From: JBJHAX01 sp050480705
Lineage (GTDB): Bacteria; Actinomycetota; Nitriliruptoria; Nitriliruptorales; Nitriliruptoraceae
Direction: 5' to 3'
Assembly (NCBI GenBank): GCA_050480705.1
Contig: JBJHAX010000081.1
Coordinates: forward strand, 1-6,408
DNA length: 6,408 nucleotides
Shown here: positions 1-5,581 of the stretch, one piece after another
Layout: the number at the start of each line of letters is the position of its first letter
Position numbering within the stretch: the first letter of the stretch is position 1
Translations under genes and position numbers: made by a program
Notes under the pieces: generated by a model
Databases searched by the model: none
What the model was told of the DNA's origin: nothing
The model's input: only the letters and a program-made list of their open reading frames with translations

Positions 1-272
1 GTGTCGTACACCGCGAACAGTGCGGTGATCGACCCGCCTGGCGAGTTGATGTAGAGCGCGATGTCCTTGTCGGGGTCCTCGGACTCGAGATGCAGCAGCT
101 GCGCCATCACGACGTTGGCGATCTCGTCGTTCAGTGGTGTCGACAGGAACACGATTCGCTGCTGCAACAACCGCGAGTAGATGTCGAACGCACGCTCACC
201 ACGGTTGGTCTGCTCGATGACCGTGGGAACGAGGTAGTTGTGCGGCGATCCGGGCCCGGTGAGGTCGGCCAT
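1..272 (-). CDS. clpP: ATP-dependent Clp protease proteolytic subunit ClpP (partial, N-terminal 90 residues)
   Basis: ClpP is the serine peptidase that forms the double-ring chamber of the cytosolic Clp protease and works with an AAA+ unfoldase such as ClpX or ClpC. Read leftward from the ATG at 270-272, the product begins MADLTGPG and continues NYLVPTVIEQTNRGERAFDI, followed by YSRLLQQRIVFL (residues 32-43), the DEIANVVMAQLLHLE helix (49-63) and DPDKDIALYINSPGGS (66-81). The NSPGG segment is the conserved strand and oxyanion-hole region of the family. The frame is open at the window edge after AVYD, so the catalytic Ser, His and Asp all lie outside the window and activity cannot be judged. 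No strong Shine-Dalgarno is visible before the ATG; the start was chosen by family alignment. The gene lies downstream of tig on the same strand, the usual tig-clpP order, but an assembly gap interrupts the spacer. Actinobacteria often carry two clpP paralogues, and which one this is cannot be settled from this fragment. Confidence 0.93.
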   Translation of the reverse strand, partial: MADLTGPGSPHNYLVPTVIEQTNRGERAFDIYSRLLQQRIVFLSTPLNDEIANVVMAQLLHLESEDPDKDIALYINSPGGSITALFAVYD

Positions 273-361
273 CGCAGCGGAAAATTGTCCGGTCGCGTCC
301 ACGCAGCGCTCCGTTCACGGTCGATCATGCGCCGGCATCCGACAGCGGGAGCCGTCGCGAT

Positions 362-371
362 NNNNNNNNNN
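362..371. other. Assembly gap (10 N)
   Basis: Ten consecutive N separate the tig stop codon from the clpP start. The real length of the missing sequence is unknown, so the 175-nt tig-clpP spacer should not be used to argue about operon structure or promoters. A GC-rich direct repeat (418-474) lies only 46 bases away and may have contributed to the break. Confidence 0.98.
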
Positions 372-417
372 TCGGGACGCCCGCCTGCGCCGGGTCGCCG
401 CAGATCGCCGCCGTGCG

Positions 418-474
418 GCATCCCGGCGCGATCAGGCCGGATGCAGCTCAGCGTCCCGGCACGATCAGGCCCGA
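418..474. repeat. Two-copy 24-bp direct repeat, 33-nt period, across the tig stop codon
   Basis: Positions 418-441 and 451-474 match at 21 of 24 bases, both containing cccggc(g/a)cgatcaggcc. The period of 33 nt is a multiple of three. On the minus strand the copy at 451-474 therefore encodes the tig C-terminus SGLIVPGR, and the other, in the same frame but beyond the TGA at 448-450, would read SGLIAPGC. A third, more diverged protein-level copy (SRLIVPGQ) lies earlier in the tig tail. Confidence 0.8.
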
Positions 475-1908
475 CGCGTCGCGGCCGGCACCGCCGCTGA
501 TGTCTCCGCCTTCGGCCACGTCTGGTTCCTGGCCCGGAACGATGAGCCGCGACGGTTGCTCAGCATCCTCGTCCGGGACCTCCGAGGGGATCAGCTCGAG
601 TTCGGCGAGCAGCTCCTGCGACGGCGCGCCATCCACCTCGGCGGCCTCGACGATGACGTCGATCGCCTTGCGACGCATCACGTCACCGACGAGCACCGGC
701 AGGCTGCCCTGCGACTGGATCGCGTTCGCGACGTCCTCAGGCTTCATCCCACTCGCCTGGGCATGACGGAGGATCTCCATCTCGATGTCACCAGACGACA
801 CGCCGACATCGAGCGTCTCGGCGAGACGGTCGAGGACGATGCGCGCCTTGACCGCGTTCGTGGCCTGACCTCGCGCCTGCTCGGTGAACTCGTCACGGGA
901 GCTGTCTTGCGAGCCGAGCAGGTCCTCGACGGATACGCCGTACTCGTCCGCCTGATGCTCCAGGCGGTGCATGCGCTCGTCCACCTCGCCGTCGATCATG
1001 GTCTGCGGAAGCGGAATCTCGACCCGCGCCAGGTAGGCGTCGAGGACCCGGCCGCGCAGCTCGTGCCGCGCCTGCTGGATTCGCAGACGCTGCACCGACT
1101 TGCGGACGTCGTCGCGCAGTTCGTCGAGGGTGTCGAATCCGGAAGCGGTCATCGCGAAGTCGTCATCGAGGTCCGGCAGGTTCTTGGCGCGGACGTCGGC
1201 GACACGGATCCGGAACGTGGCCTCCTTGCCGCTGTGATCACCGAACCCGTCCGGCAGCTGGTCGTCGTACGACAGCTCGTCACCGGCGGCTGCACCGATG
1301 AGCGTCTCGTCGAGCTTCGGCGTGACCCCGCCCGAGCCGATCTCGTACATCGCGTCGGTCACGCTGACGTCCTCGAGCGGCTCGCCGTCCAGTTCGACAT
1401 CGAGACTCAACGTGACGTAGTCACCGTCCTGAGCCGTGCGCTCGACCTCGTCGAGTTCGGCGAACCGGTCGCGCAGCACCTCGAGTTGCTCATCGACCTC
1501 GGCGTCGGTGACTTCCCAATCGGGGTGTTCCACCCGGATGCCGGTGTGATCTGGCGGATCGAATGTGGGCCGAATCTCCACGGTCGCCGTGAACGCGCAA
1601 CCCGCCGCCTCGTCGAAACGTTCGACGTCGACGTCGGGCTGAGCGACCGGCTCGACCTGTTCCTGGCGCAGCGCCTCGACGTAGTACTCGGAGATGCTCT
1701 CCTCGAGCGCCGCCTGGGCGATCGCACCCTGGCCGAACCGTTGCTCGATCACCTTGCGAGGGGCCTTGCCGGGGCGGAACCCGGGCAGGTTGACCTCCTT
1801 GGCGAGCTCGCGGGCAGCACGGTCGAATGCACGCTTGACGCGTTCGGCCTCGACCTCGACGGTCAGCTTGATCTTGACGTCGTCGAGCGTTTCGACGGAA
1901 GTCTTCAC
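448..1908 (-). CDS. tig: Trigger factor (ribosome-associated chaperone and peptidyl-prolyl isomerase)
   Basis: Trigger factor binds the 50S exit tunnel through ribosomal protein L23 and shields nascent chains. The 486-aa product has the N-terminal ribosome-binding domain with the signature loop GFRPGKAP at residues 43-50. An FKBP-like PPIase domain follows at about 160-240 (GDYVTLSLDVELDGEPL, YEIGSGG, and FRIRVADVRAKNLPDLDDDFA at its end). The helical C-domain covers about 245-430, including the typical VEIPLPQTMIDGEVDERM. A 45-residue acidic tail carries LIVPG twice (455-459 and 481-485). Length is normal for an actinobacterial member. The GTG at 1906-1908 is preferred: AAGGA lies 9 nt upstream, and the protein then opens VKTSVETL, as family members do. 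An in-frame ATG at 1942-1944 would add 12 residues but has no visible ribosome site. The tail lies beside a repeat and a gap, so the true C-terminus is worth confirming. Confidence 0.97.
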   Translation of the reverse strand: MKTSVETLDDVKIKLTVEVEAERVKRAFDRAARELAKEVNLPGFRPGKAPRKVIEQRFGQGAIAQAALEESISEYYVEALRQEQVEPVAQPDVDVERFDEAAGCAFTATVEIRPTFDPPDHTGIRVEHPDWEVTDAEVDEQLEVLRDRFAELDEVERTAQDGDYVTLSLDVELDGEPLEDVSVTDAMYEIGSGGVTPKLDETLIGAAAGDELSYDDQLPDGFGDHSGKEATFRIRVADVRAKNLPDLDDDFAMTASGFDTLDELRDDVRKSVQRLRIQQARHELRGRVLDAYLARVEIPLPQTMIDGEVDERMHRLEHQADEYGVSVEDLLGSQDSSRDEFTEQARGQATNAVKARIVLDRLAETLDVGVSSGDIEMEILRHAQASGMKPEDVANAIQSQGSLPVLVGDVMRRKAIDVIVEAAEVDGAPSQELLAELELIPSEVPDEDAEQPSRLIVPGQEPDVAEGGDISGGAGRDASGLIVPGR

Positions 1909-1917
1909 GTCGTGGAA

Positions 1918-1922
1918 TCCTT
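1918..1922 (-). promoter_or_regulatory. Ribosome binding site of tig (decides the GTG start)
   Basis: The minus strand reads AAGGA here, 9 nt before GTG 1908-1906. The upstream ATG at 1944 has only ccaccag before it, so this site favours the shorter protein. Confidence 0.7.
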
Positions 1923-2088
1923 GATCGCGGACGGCCACCGTCATCTGGTGGCCGCATCATGGTCGGTCGGATGGTTCCAGCTTGCCGGCGCGGTGTCCAT
2001 CGGGATGCGGCACCCCGGTCACGTCCCAGCGTGGTCCACGATGCCGCGCGACAGGTGTCGCCGCGGGCGCGGATACGCTCCGGCGCGC

Positions 2089-2162
2089 CGGGGTGTGGCG
2101 CAGCTTGGTAGCGCACCTGCTTTGGGAGCAGGGGGCCGTCGGTTCAAATCCGGCCACCCCGA
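2089..2162 (+). tRNA. tRNA-Pro (anticodon TGG)
   Basis: A complete 74-nt cloverleaf can be drawn. The acceptor CGGGGTG (2089-2095) pairs with CACCCCG (2155-2161), with discriminator A at 2162. The D stem GCGC/GCGC is at 2098-2101 and 2111-2114. The anticodon stem CCTGC/GCAGG encloses the loop TTTGGGA, with anticodon TGG at 2123-2125. The T arm is GTCGG-TTCAAAT-CCGGC at 2138-2154. The 3' CCA is not encoded. It would read CCA proline codons and, by wobble, other CCN codons. It converges with the HPF-like gene, with a hairpin between them. Confidence 0.97.
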
Positions 2163-2170
2163 CGGTGACG

Positions 2171-2195
2171 GGCCGCGGTGTCGAGTGCCGCGGCC
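2171..2195. terminator. GC-rich hairpin between converging tRNA-Pro and HPF-like gene
   Basis: GGCCGCGG (2171-2178) and CCGCGGCC (2188-2195) form a perfect 8-bp stem around a 9-nt loop. It lies in the 41-nt space between the end of tRNA-Pro and the stop codon of the leftward gene, where a bidirectional terminator is expected. On the plus strand only a weak T-rich stretch (catttctt, 2205-2212) follows, and none follows on the minus strand. It would therefore be a terminator of the U-tract-poor kind common in high-GC bacteria. The position and stem are seen; the function is inferred. Confidence 0.55.
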
Positions 2196-2203
2196 AGATC
2201 ACG

Positions 2204-2527
2204 TCATTTCTTGCGCGCCGTCTCCCTCTTGGTGACGAAACGGTCGATCTGGCGCCACAGGTCGTCGCGGACCTCGACGACGGCCTTGAACAGATCCTGG
2301 TCAGTGGACGTGGCCACCATGCGTGGAACACCGGTGATCCAGCACTCGAGGACCATGCGCTGTTTGGGCGAGTCGCGGTCCTTGACCGAGATCTCTAGCT
2401 CCACCTGTTCCGGCTCCCAGCGCTGCAGCCGGCGCTCGAGGCGACCGAAGAGCAGCTCGACGATCCGATCATGCTCGTCACTGCGGAACTCGGGGACGAT
2501 CCGCAACCGATCCTGGATGCTGGCCAA
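2204..2527 (-). CDS. Short ribosome hibernation factor-like protein (HPF/RaiA, S30AE fold)
   Basis: This family binds the 30S decoding channel and silences or protects ribosomes under stress. The 107-aa product follows the family pattern beta-alpha-beta-beta-beta-alpha: DRLRIVPEF (6-14), helix SDEHDRIVELLFGRLERRLQRW (16-37), QVELEISVKD (41-50), QRMVLECWITG (56-66), PRMVATSTDQD (68-78), and helix LFKAVVEVRDDLWRQIDRFVTK (79-100) with a basic end RETARKK. Sequence identity to classical members is low, so the assignment rests on fold pattern and length. It lacks the C-terminal dimerisation domain of long HPF, so it is of the short form. The TTG start at 2525-2527 has GAGGAG 6 nt upstream; a GTG at 2570-2572 would add 15 residues with less support. 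It lies between two tRNA genes, both on the opposite strand. Being near translation genes fits but does not prove the role. Confidence 0.72.
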   Translation of the reverse strand: MASIQDRLRIVPEFRSDEHDRIVELLFGRLERRLQRWEPEQVELEISVKDRDSPKQRMVLECWITGVPRMVATSTDQDLFKAVVEVRDDLWRQIDRFVTKRETARKK

Positions 2528-2533
2528 CGTGGA

Positions 2534-2539
2534 CTCCTC
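2534..2539 (-). promoter_or_regulatory. Ribosome binding site of the HPF-like gene (decides the TTG start)
   Basis: The minus strand reads GAGGAG, 6 nt before TTG 2527-2525. This near-ideal match and spacing is the main reason for choosing the rare TTG start over the upstream GTG. Confidence 0.7.
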
Positions 2540-2695
2540 GCCGGCGAGGTGTGTGTATCTGGGACGGGACACGCCTCGGAAACGGGCCGGGGCGGACTTG
2601 GCCCGCCGTGTGCCGCGCGCCGTCTGCGGCGCGGAACGTGACGCTACCGCGACGTGCAAGTGCCGTGGACCGCACCGGTAGCATGCGGTGCTCGC

Positions 2696-2767
2696 GCGGG
2701 TGTAGCTCAATGGCTAGAGCCCCAGCCTTCCAAGCTGGTTATGCGGGTTCGATTCCCGTCACCCGCT
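2696..2767 (+). tRNA. tRNA-Gly (anticodon TCC)
   Basis: A complete 72-nt cloverleaf can be drawn. The acceptor GCGGGTG (2696-2702) pairs with CACCCGC (2760-2766), with discriminator T at 2767. The D stem GCTC/GAGC is at 2705-2708 and 2717-2720. The anticodon stem CCAGC/GCTGG encloses the loop CTTCCAA, with anticodon TCC at 2729-2731. The T arm is GCGGG-TTCGATT-CCCGT at 2743-2759. CCA is not encoded. It reads GGA (and by wobble GGG) glycine codons. Upstream, TAGCAT at 2679-2684 could serve as a -10 box, but no convincing -35 was seen. Confidence 0.97.
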
Positions 2768-2804
2768 CTGCCGCTATGAACCGCACCAGGGGCACCCCAA
2801 ACAC

Positions 2805-2830
2805 CACCTCGAGTTCGTGCTTCGGAGGTG
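2805..2830. terminator. Possible imperfect hairpin downstream of tRNA-Gly
   Basis: CACCT (2805-2809) pairs with AGGTG (2826-2830). Inside this, with one bulged G at 2825, CGAG (2810-2813) can pair with TTCG (2821-2824, one G-T pair), leaving a 7-nt loop. It lies between the end of tRNA-Gly and the stop of the converging membrane-protein gene, as a shared terminator would. There is no T tract and the stem is imperfect, so this is weak. Nothing else is seen in the 139-base spacer. Confidence 0.28.
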
Positions 2831-2906
2831 CTTCGCGAGGATGGCGCGGTGGTCACTCCTGTGCGAGCAACCCCGCCCCGTACACCACTCCACTGGATAC
2901 CAACCC

Positions 2907-3323
2907 TCAAGGCTCCAGCCGATACGCGAGCACCACGATCGCAAGGCCATATGCGAGGTAGGTGATCTGCAGCCAATGGGGTGGCCAGCCCAGGAACGCG
3001 ACCTGCACGAGGATCCAGGCGACGAGTGCGATGCCGACGATCCGGTGCCCTGCTGACACCCACGGCCGACGTCGCAACGCGGCTATCAACACCACGGTCG
3101 GAAATACACCGTTGACCACGGCGAGTGCGATACCGGCGAGCAACGTGGATCCGAACGGCAGGTCCGCGGTGGCATCGCCGAAGTCCATCCCACCGGTTAC
3201 TAGCGCGGCCGCACCGCCGTAGGCGCCCAGCGCCAGGAGCGCCTCCAGCCACACGAGCGCCACCTCGGCAGCGGACCGACGGGTCGGTCGTGACCGTGGG
3301 GTCGGACCATCACGGTGTGCCAC
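2907..3323 (-). CDS. Small membrane protein with four predicted transmembrane segments, function unknown
   Basis: I do not recognise the family. From the GTG at 3321-3323 the product is 138 aa. After a basic N-terminal tail (VAHRDGPTPRSRPTRRS) come four hydrophobic stretches: AEVALVWLEALLALGAYGGAAALV, STLLAGIALAVVNGVFPTVV (continuing LIAAL), RIVGIALVAWILVQVAFLGW, and LQITYLAYGLAIVVLAYRL. The Arg-rich ends and the loop RRRPWVSAGHR suggest cytoplasmic termini and one cytoplasmic loop. It has no cysteines or obvious catalytic motif. The start is uncertain. The GTG at 3323 has AGGA 9 nt upstream. A second GTG at 3372-3374 begins 1 nt after the stop of the gene before it, would add 17 Arg/Pro-rich residues, and could be used by translational coupling. 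It is the last gene of the leftward three-gene group, so a membrane role related to the TMEM175-like channel is possible but unproven. Confidence 0.75.
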   Translation of the reverse strand: MAHRDGPTPRSRPTRRSAAEVALVWLEALLALGAYGGAAALVTGGMDFGDATADLPFGSTLLAGIALAVVNGVFPTVVLIAALRRRPWVSAGHRIVGIALVAWILVQVAFLGWPPHWLQITYLAYGLAIVVLAYRLEP

Positions 3324-3375
3324 CGCGCCCGGTCCTGCTCCGTGGCGAGATCGCCTGCATGGTCGAGCCCTCACT

Positions 3376-4467
3376 TCAGGTTCGAGTCGTGCGACGATAC
3401 GACGTCGCCATCTCGGTCGTGGTTCGCTCCCACCGCGACGTCACGGGCACGTCCGGCGCAAGCGGAATCTCCGCCTGCCATCGATACGTCGTCGGCCAGC
3501 GCCGGAACACCGGCACCACCGTGGTGACGACGCGCATCAGCCACGGCAGCCGGCCCGGTTGCCAACGCTCGTCCGCCTCCATCGAACACTCGACGGTGCC
3601 GCCTCGGCGCGACGCATGCCAGGCGCCGCCCGTCAGGCGAGCACCGTCCACCTCGACATGCCAGTGGCCGATGCTCACCGAACCATCGGCAAGTTCACCA
3701 GGATCCGGCAACCCCGGGTCCAGCACGAGCTTCGCCTCATGGCCAGCATGCGCGCACCAGACCGTGGTCAGCGCCCCGGTGTGGTCATGCTCGAATCGCT
3801 GGCATTCACCCGGGGTCGACGGGCGCCCGTCCTCTGCTGCGTTGACAAGGGCGACGACCACCGGCGCGGCGTACTTGATCAGGTGGCGCCGATGCAGGCG
3901 TTCTCCTGGCAGCCGTCCGATGGTGGCATGCCGGCCAGCGATGCGGATGAGGGGGTCGGTCCCGGCGTCGCGCACCAGATCGAAGCGCGGCATCCACACC
4001 AACATCAGGCTCACGGGAGCTTCGACGGCCGCCCCCACCGGGGCGAGAAGGGCGGCGGGGCGGCGAGCCCGACCGTCGCGGTCATCGACCCGGACCTCGA
4101 CCGTGTTCCCGTCCACGTCGGTGAATCGTGCCGCGGCGTCGACGCCGTCGACGGTAACGACGAGTCGGGCTTCGTCGAAGATGATCTCGTTCCAGCTGCC
4201 CGTCCCACCACCGATCTGATATGCGGCACGGTCCAGTTGCAGGCCCGGCTCGACGTAGTAGTCGATCTGCCGGCCGTCGCGCCGCGAAAGGAACGCCAGC
4301 ATCCCGCTTCCGTGGCGGTCGTCGTCGAACCACTGCAGTTCGACGCCGTCGTACGTCGGATCGTCAGCGAGTTCGAGGTTCAGCATGCACGCGATCTCGT
4401 CGACCGCGACGGTCATCGGCCAGACCGGACGTCCAGCTGCGATGCCGTTGACGCCTCGACCGTTCAT
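3376..4467 (-). CDS. Uncharacterised 363-aa soluble protein
   Basis: I do not recognise this protein. The ATG at 4465-4467 is well supported, with GGAGG 7 nt upstream; an in-frame TTG at 4524 would add 19 residues without such a site. No signal peptide, lipobox or clear membrane helix is seen. The composition (many Val, Asp, Arg, Trp; alternating strands such as ARLVVTVDG at 100-108 and NTVEVRVDD at 121-129) suggests a beta-rich fold. The layout may be two-part: a first half with QIDYYVEPG (67-75), TGSWNEIIFDEAR (89-101) and SLMLVWMPRFDLVR (153-166), and a second half with WCAHAGHEAKLVLDPG (237-252), SIGHWHVEVDGARLTGGAWH (265-284) and a hydrophobic, basic segment LPWLMRVVTTVVPVFRRW (308-325). 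The His/Cys cluster C222, H227, H229, C238, H240, H243 is suggestive of metal binding, but this is only inference. It sits between a TMEM175-type channel gene and a four-helix membrane protein gene, all on one strand. Confidence 0.82.
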   Translation of the reverse strand: MNGRGVNGIAAGRPVWPMTVAVDEIACMLNLELADDPTYDGVELQWFDDDRHGSGMLAFLSRRDGRQIDYYVEPGLQLDRAAYQIGGGTGSWNEIIFDEARLVVTVDGVDAAARFTDVDGNTVEVRVDDRDGRARRPAALLAPVGAAVEAPVSLMLVWMPRFDLVRDAGTDPLIRIAGRHATIGRLPGERLHRRHLIKYAAPVVVALVNAAEDGRPSTPGECQRFEHDHTGALTTVWCAHAGHEAKLVLDPGLPDPGELADGSVSIGHWHVEVDGARLTGGAWHASRRGGTVECSMEADERWQPGRLPWLMRVVTTVVPVFRRWPTTYRWQAEIPLAPDVPVTSRWERTTTEMATSYRRTTRT

Positions 4468-4474
4468 CCGGCGC

Positions 4475-4479
4475 CCTCC
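4475..4479 (-). promoter_or_regulatory. Ribosome binding site of the 363-aa protein gene
   Basis: The minus strand reads GGAGG, 7 nt before ATG 4467-4465. It sets the start against the longer TTG reading. Confidence 0.72.
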
Positions 4480-4524
4480 ATATGTCGTACTCGATCCGTT
4501 GCCCGCCCCTGTGCGCGCAGGCAA

Positions 4525-5184
4525 TCAGTGCGGATCCGGGGTGCCCTGAAATCGGCGCGACAGCCGGTCGGCGGTCGGTGTTCGACGCGCCGCGACAGGG
4601 CCCAAGACGATGCTCAGCGCCAGGATCGACATGCCGACAACAGGCTGCCACACCGTGACCACTGCGGCAGCGAGAAGCACGACAATCCCCGAACCCCATC
4701 GTCCCAGCATCAGGTAGACATCCGGGGTGTCGATGCCGGCGACCCATGCGCGGCACCGACGTGCGCGCAACACAAGCAACAGGAACAGCACCGACAGCAC
4801 GGTGAACACCGCGACGAACGTGAGCACCGCGGCGCGGTCGGCGGCTGCGTTGCCCACGAGGCTCGTCGGGAACGGAACCAGCGCGACCGCACCCAACAGG
4901 ACCAGATTGATTCCCACGAGTCCCGGCTCGACGAACGCGAACGCGGCGAGCAGCTGATGATGCTGCCACCAGAGGTTGGCGATCAACGCGAACGCCAAGC
5001 CGAACGCGACGAGCTGGGGCAGCTGGTCGACCAGCTCCGATGTGAGCCCACCGGAACCGGGTTCCGGCACATCCAGCGTGAGCACGAGCAAGGTCATGGC
5101 GATCGCGAACACCGCGTCACTGAGGTTCGTGACCCGTGAGAACTCCGGCGTCCCACGACCATGGCCCACGGTTTCTCGCACCAC
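4525..5184 (-). CDS. TMEM175-family (DUF1211) potassium channel-like membrane protein
   Basis: Bacterial TMEM175 proteins are six-helix subunits that assemble as tetramers and conduct K+ across the inner membrane. The 219-aa product shows the family signature in its first helix, RVTNLSDAVFAIAMTLL (residues 17-33), matching RxxxFSDAVFAI except that Phe is Leu at position 21. The conserved NLWWQHHQLL (70-79) follows the second helix. Six hydrophobic segments are visible at about 20-38, 53-73, 86-106, 117-139, 158-177 and 182-199, and length is normal for the single-repeat bacterial form. Start GTG 5182-5184 has AGGAG 6 nt upstream; the next codon is also GTG. It is the first gene of the leftward group, 57 nt before the 363-aa protein gene, and diverges from the copper ATPase across a 397-base gap. 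Pore selectivity cannot be read from sequence; in the family the first-helix hydrophobic residues form the gate, so the Phe to Leu change is in a sensitive place. Confidence 0.9.
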   Translation of the reverse strand: MVRETVGHGRGTPEFSRVTNLSDAVFAIAMTLLVLTLDVPEPGSGGLTSELVDQLPQLVAFGLAFALIANLWWQHHQLLAAFAFVEPGLVGINLVLLGAVALVPFPTSLVGNAAADRAAVLTFVAVFTVLSVLFLLLVLRARRCRAWVAGIDTPDVYLMLGRWGSGIVVLLAAAVVTVWQPVVGMSILALSIVLGPVAARRTPTADRLSRRFQGTPDPH

Positions 5185-5190
5185 GGTTCA

Positions 5191-5195
5191 CTCCT
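5191..5195 (-). promoter_or_regulatory. Ribosome binding site of the TMEM175-like gene
   Basis: The minus strand reads AGGAG, 6 nt before GTG 5184-5182 and 9 nt before the second GTG, supporting the start given. Confidence 0.7.
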
Positions 5196-5449
5196 GTCCC
5201 CCGGGCTGTCCGCATCCGGCCAAGCGCCGAGACCCGCACCCTGTGCCGACTTCCAGCCGCACGATGCTTCCGACCGTGCGCCGTCCCAGGTCTGTCCGGC
5301 AGGGGCCATTGACCCGATCTCCACCGACATCCGTCATCCGGTCAGCGCGTGGGCGCCGTCGACCCGCACCGTCACCGGGGTGCGTGTACTCGGGGTCCGC
5401 GGCATCGGGGTCCGCGTCGGGTCCACGACCTCGGATTCGCGTACGCACG
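5196..5449. other. Divergent intergenic region, left and central part
   Basis: No gene is supported here. Open frames exist on both strands but none has a ribosome site, a recognisable product or a sensible end. The leftward promoter of the channel operon should lie in this stretch, yet I could not find convincing -10 and -35 boxes for it. A TTGACC at 5309-5314 lacks a partner -10. A short direct repeat is described separately. Confidence 0.6.
5390..5416. repeat. 12-bp direct repeat, two copies with 15-bp period
   Basis: TCGGGGTCCGCG occurs at 5390-5401 and again at 5405-5416, followed by a partial third copy (tcgggtcc, 5417-5424). It lies about 25 bp upstream of the copper ATPase promoter. 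It may be simple GC-rich slippage or a protein-binding site; nothing decides between these. Confidence 0.5.
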
Positions 5450-5477
5450 TTGACCCTATACCCCTTATGGGTATCAT
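5450..5477 (+). promoter_or_regulatory. Promoter of the copper ATPase gene
   Basis: TTGACC (5450-5455) and TATCAT (5472-5477), 16 bp apart, match a housekeeping sigma-70-type promoter, four to five of six bases in each box. They stand out in otherwise very GC-rich sequence. Transcription would begin near 5484, leaving a leader of roughly 100 nt before the ATG. The boxes are seen; use is inferred. Confidence 0.65.
5458..5474. promoter_or_regulatory. CsoR-like copper operator (ATACCC-N5-GGGTAT)
   Basis: ATACCC (5458-5463) and GGGTAT (5469-5474) form a perfect 6-bp inverted repeat with a 5-bp centre, CTTAT. G/C tracts flanked by TA steps in TACCC...GGGTA arrangement are the usual form of operators bound by the copper-sensing repressor CsoR and its relatives. 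The site fills the space between -35 and -10 and overlaps the -10, so a bound repressor would block polymerase. The next gene is a CopB-like ATPase, which supports copper control. No csoR gene is in the window, so the regulator must be encoded elsewhere. Confidence 0.72.
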
Positions 5478-5581
5478 GGGCGCGTGTGGCTCCACGCAAC
5501 ATCGACTGCCGCCAGCGCAGCCACCCAACGTGAACGCCCTCGACTGCCCCCGCACATGCCGCAGCGCCCCACGAGGAAGAG

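Noticed and set aside
1909..2088. Divergent promoters for tig and tRNA-Pro
   Set aside because: A promoter must exist here, but I found no pair of boxes at proper spacing on either strand; GATACG at 2072-2077 alone is too weak to list.
238..2235. 665-codon open frame on the plus strand, opposite tig
   Set aside because: It is an antisense shadow of the trigger factor gene in GC-rich DNA: it spans the N gap and the tRNA-Pro gene, has no recognisable product and no ribosome site.
2789..2798. GGGG-CA-CCCC as a terminator stem after tRNA-Gly
   Set aside because: The full stem leaves only two loop bases; opening one pair gives a 3-bp stem, too weak to support.
3125..5139. Two long plus-strand frames (364 and 526 codons) overlapping each other and the leftward genes
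   Set aside because: They are low-complexity Arg/Ser/Pro or Gln/Arg/His-rich translations opposite genes with good ribosome sites and family motifs, typical of shadow frames.
5309..5314. A second TTGACC as a -35 box
   Set aside because: No TANNNT-like -10 lies 15-19 bp downstream and no gene start follows at a sensible distance.
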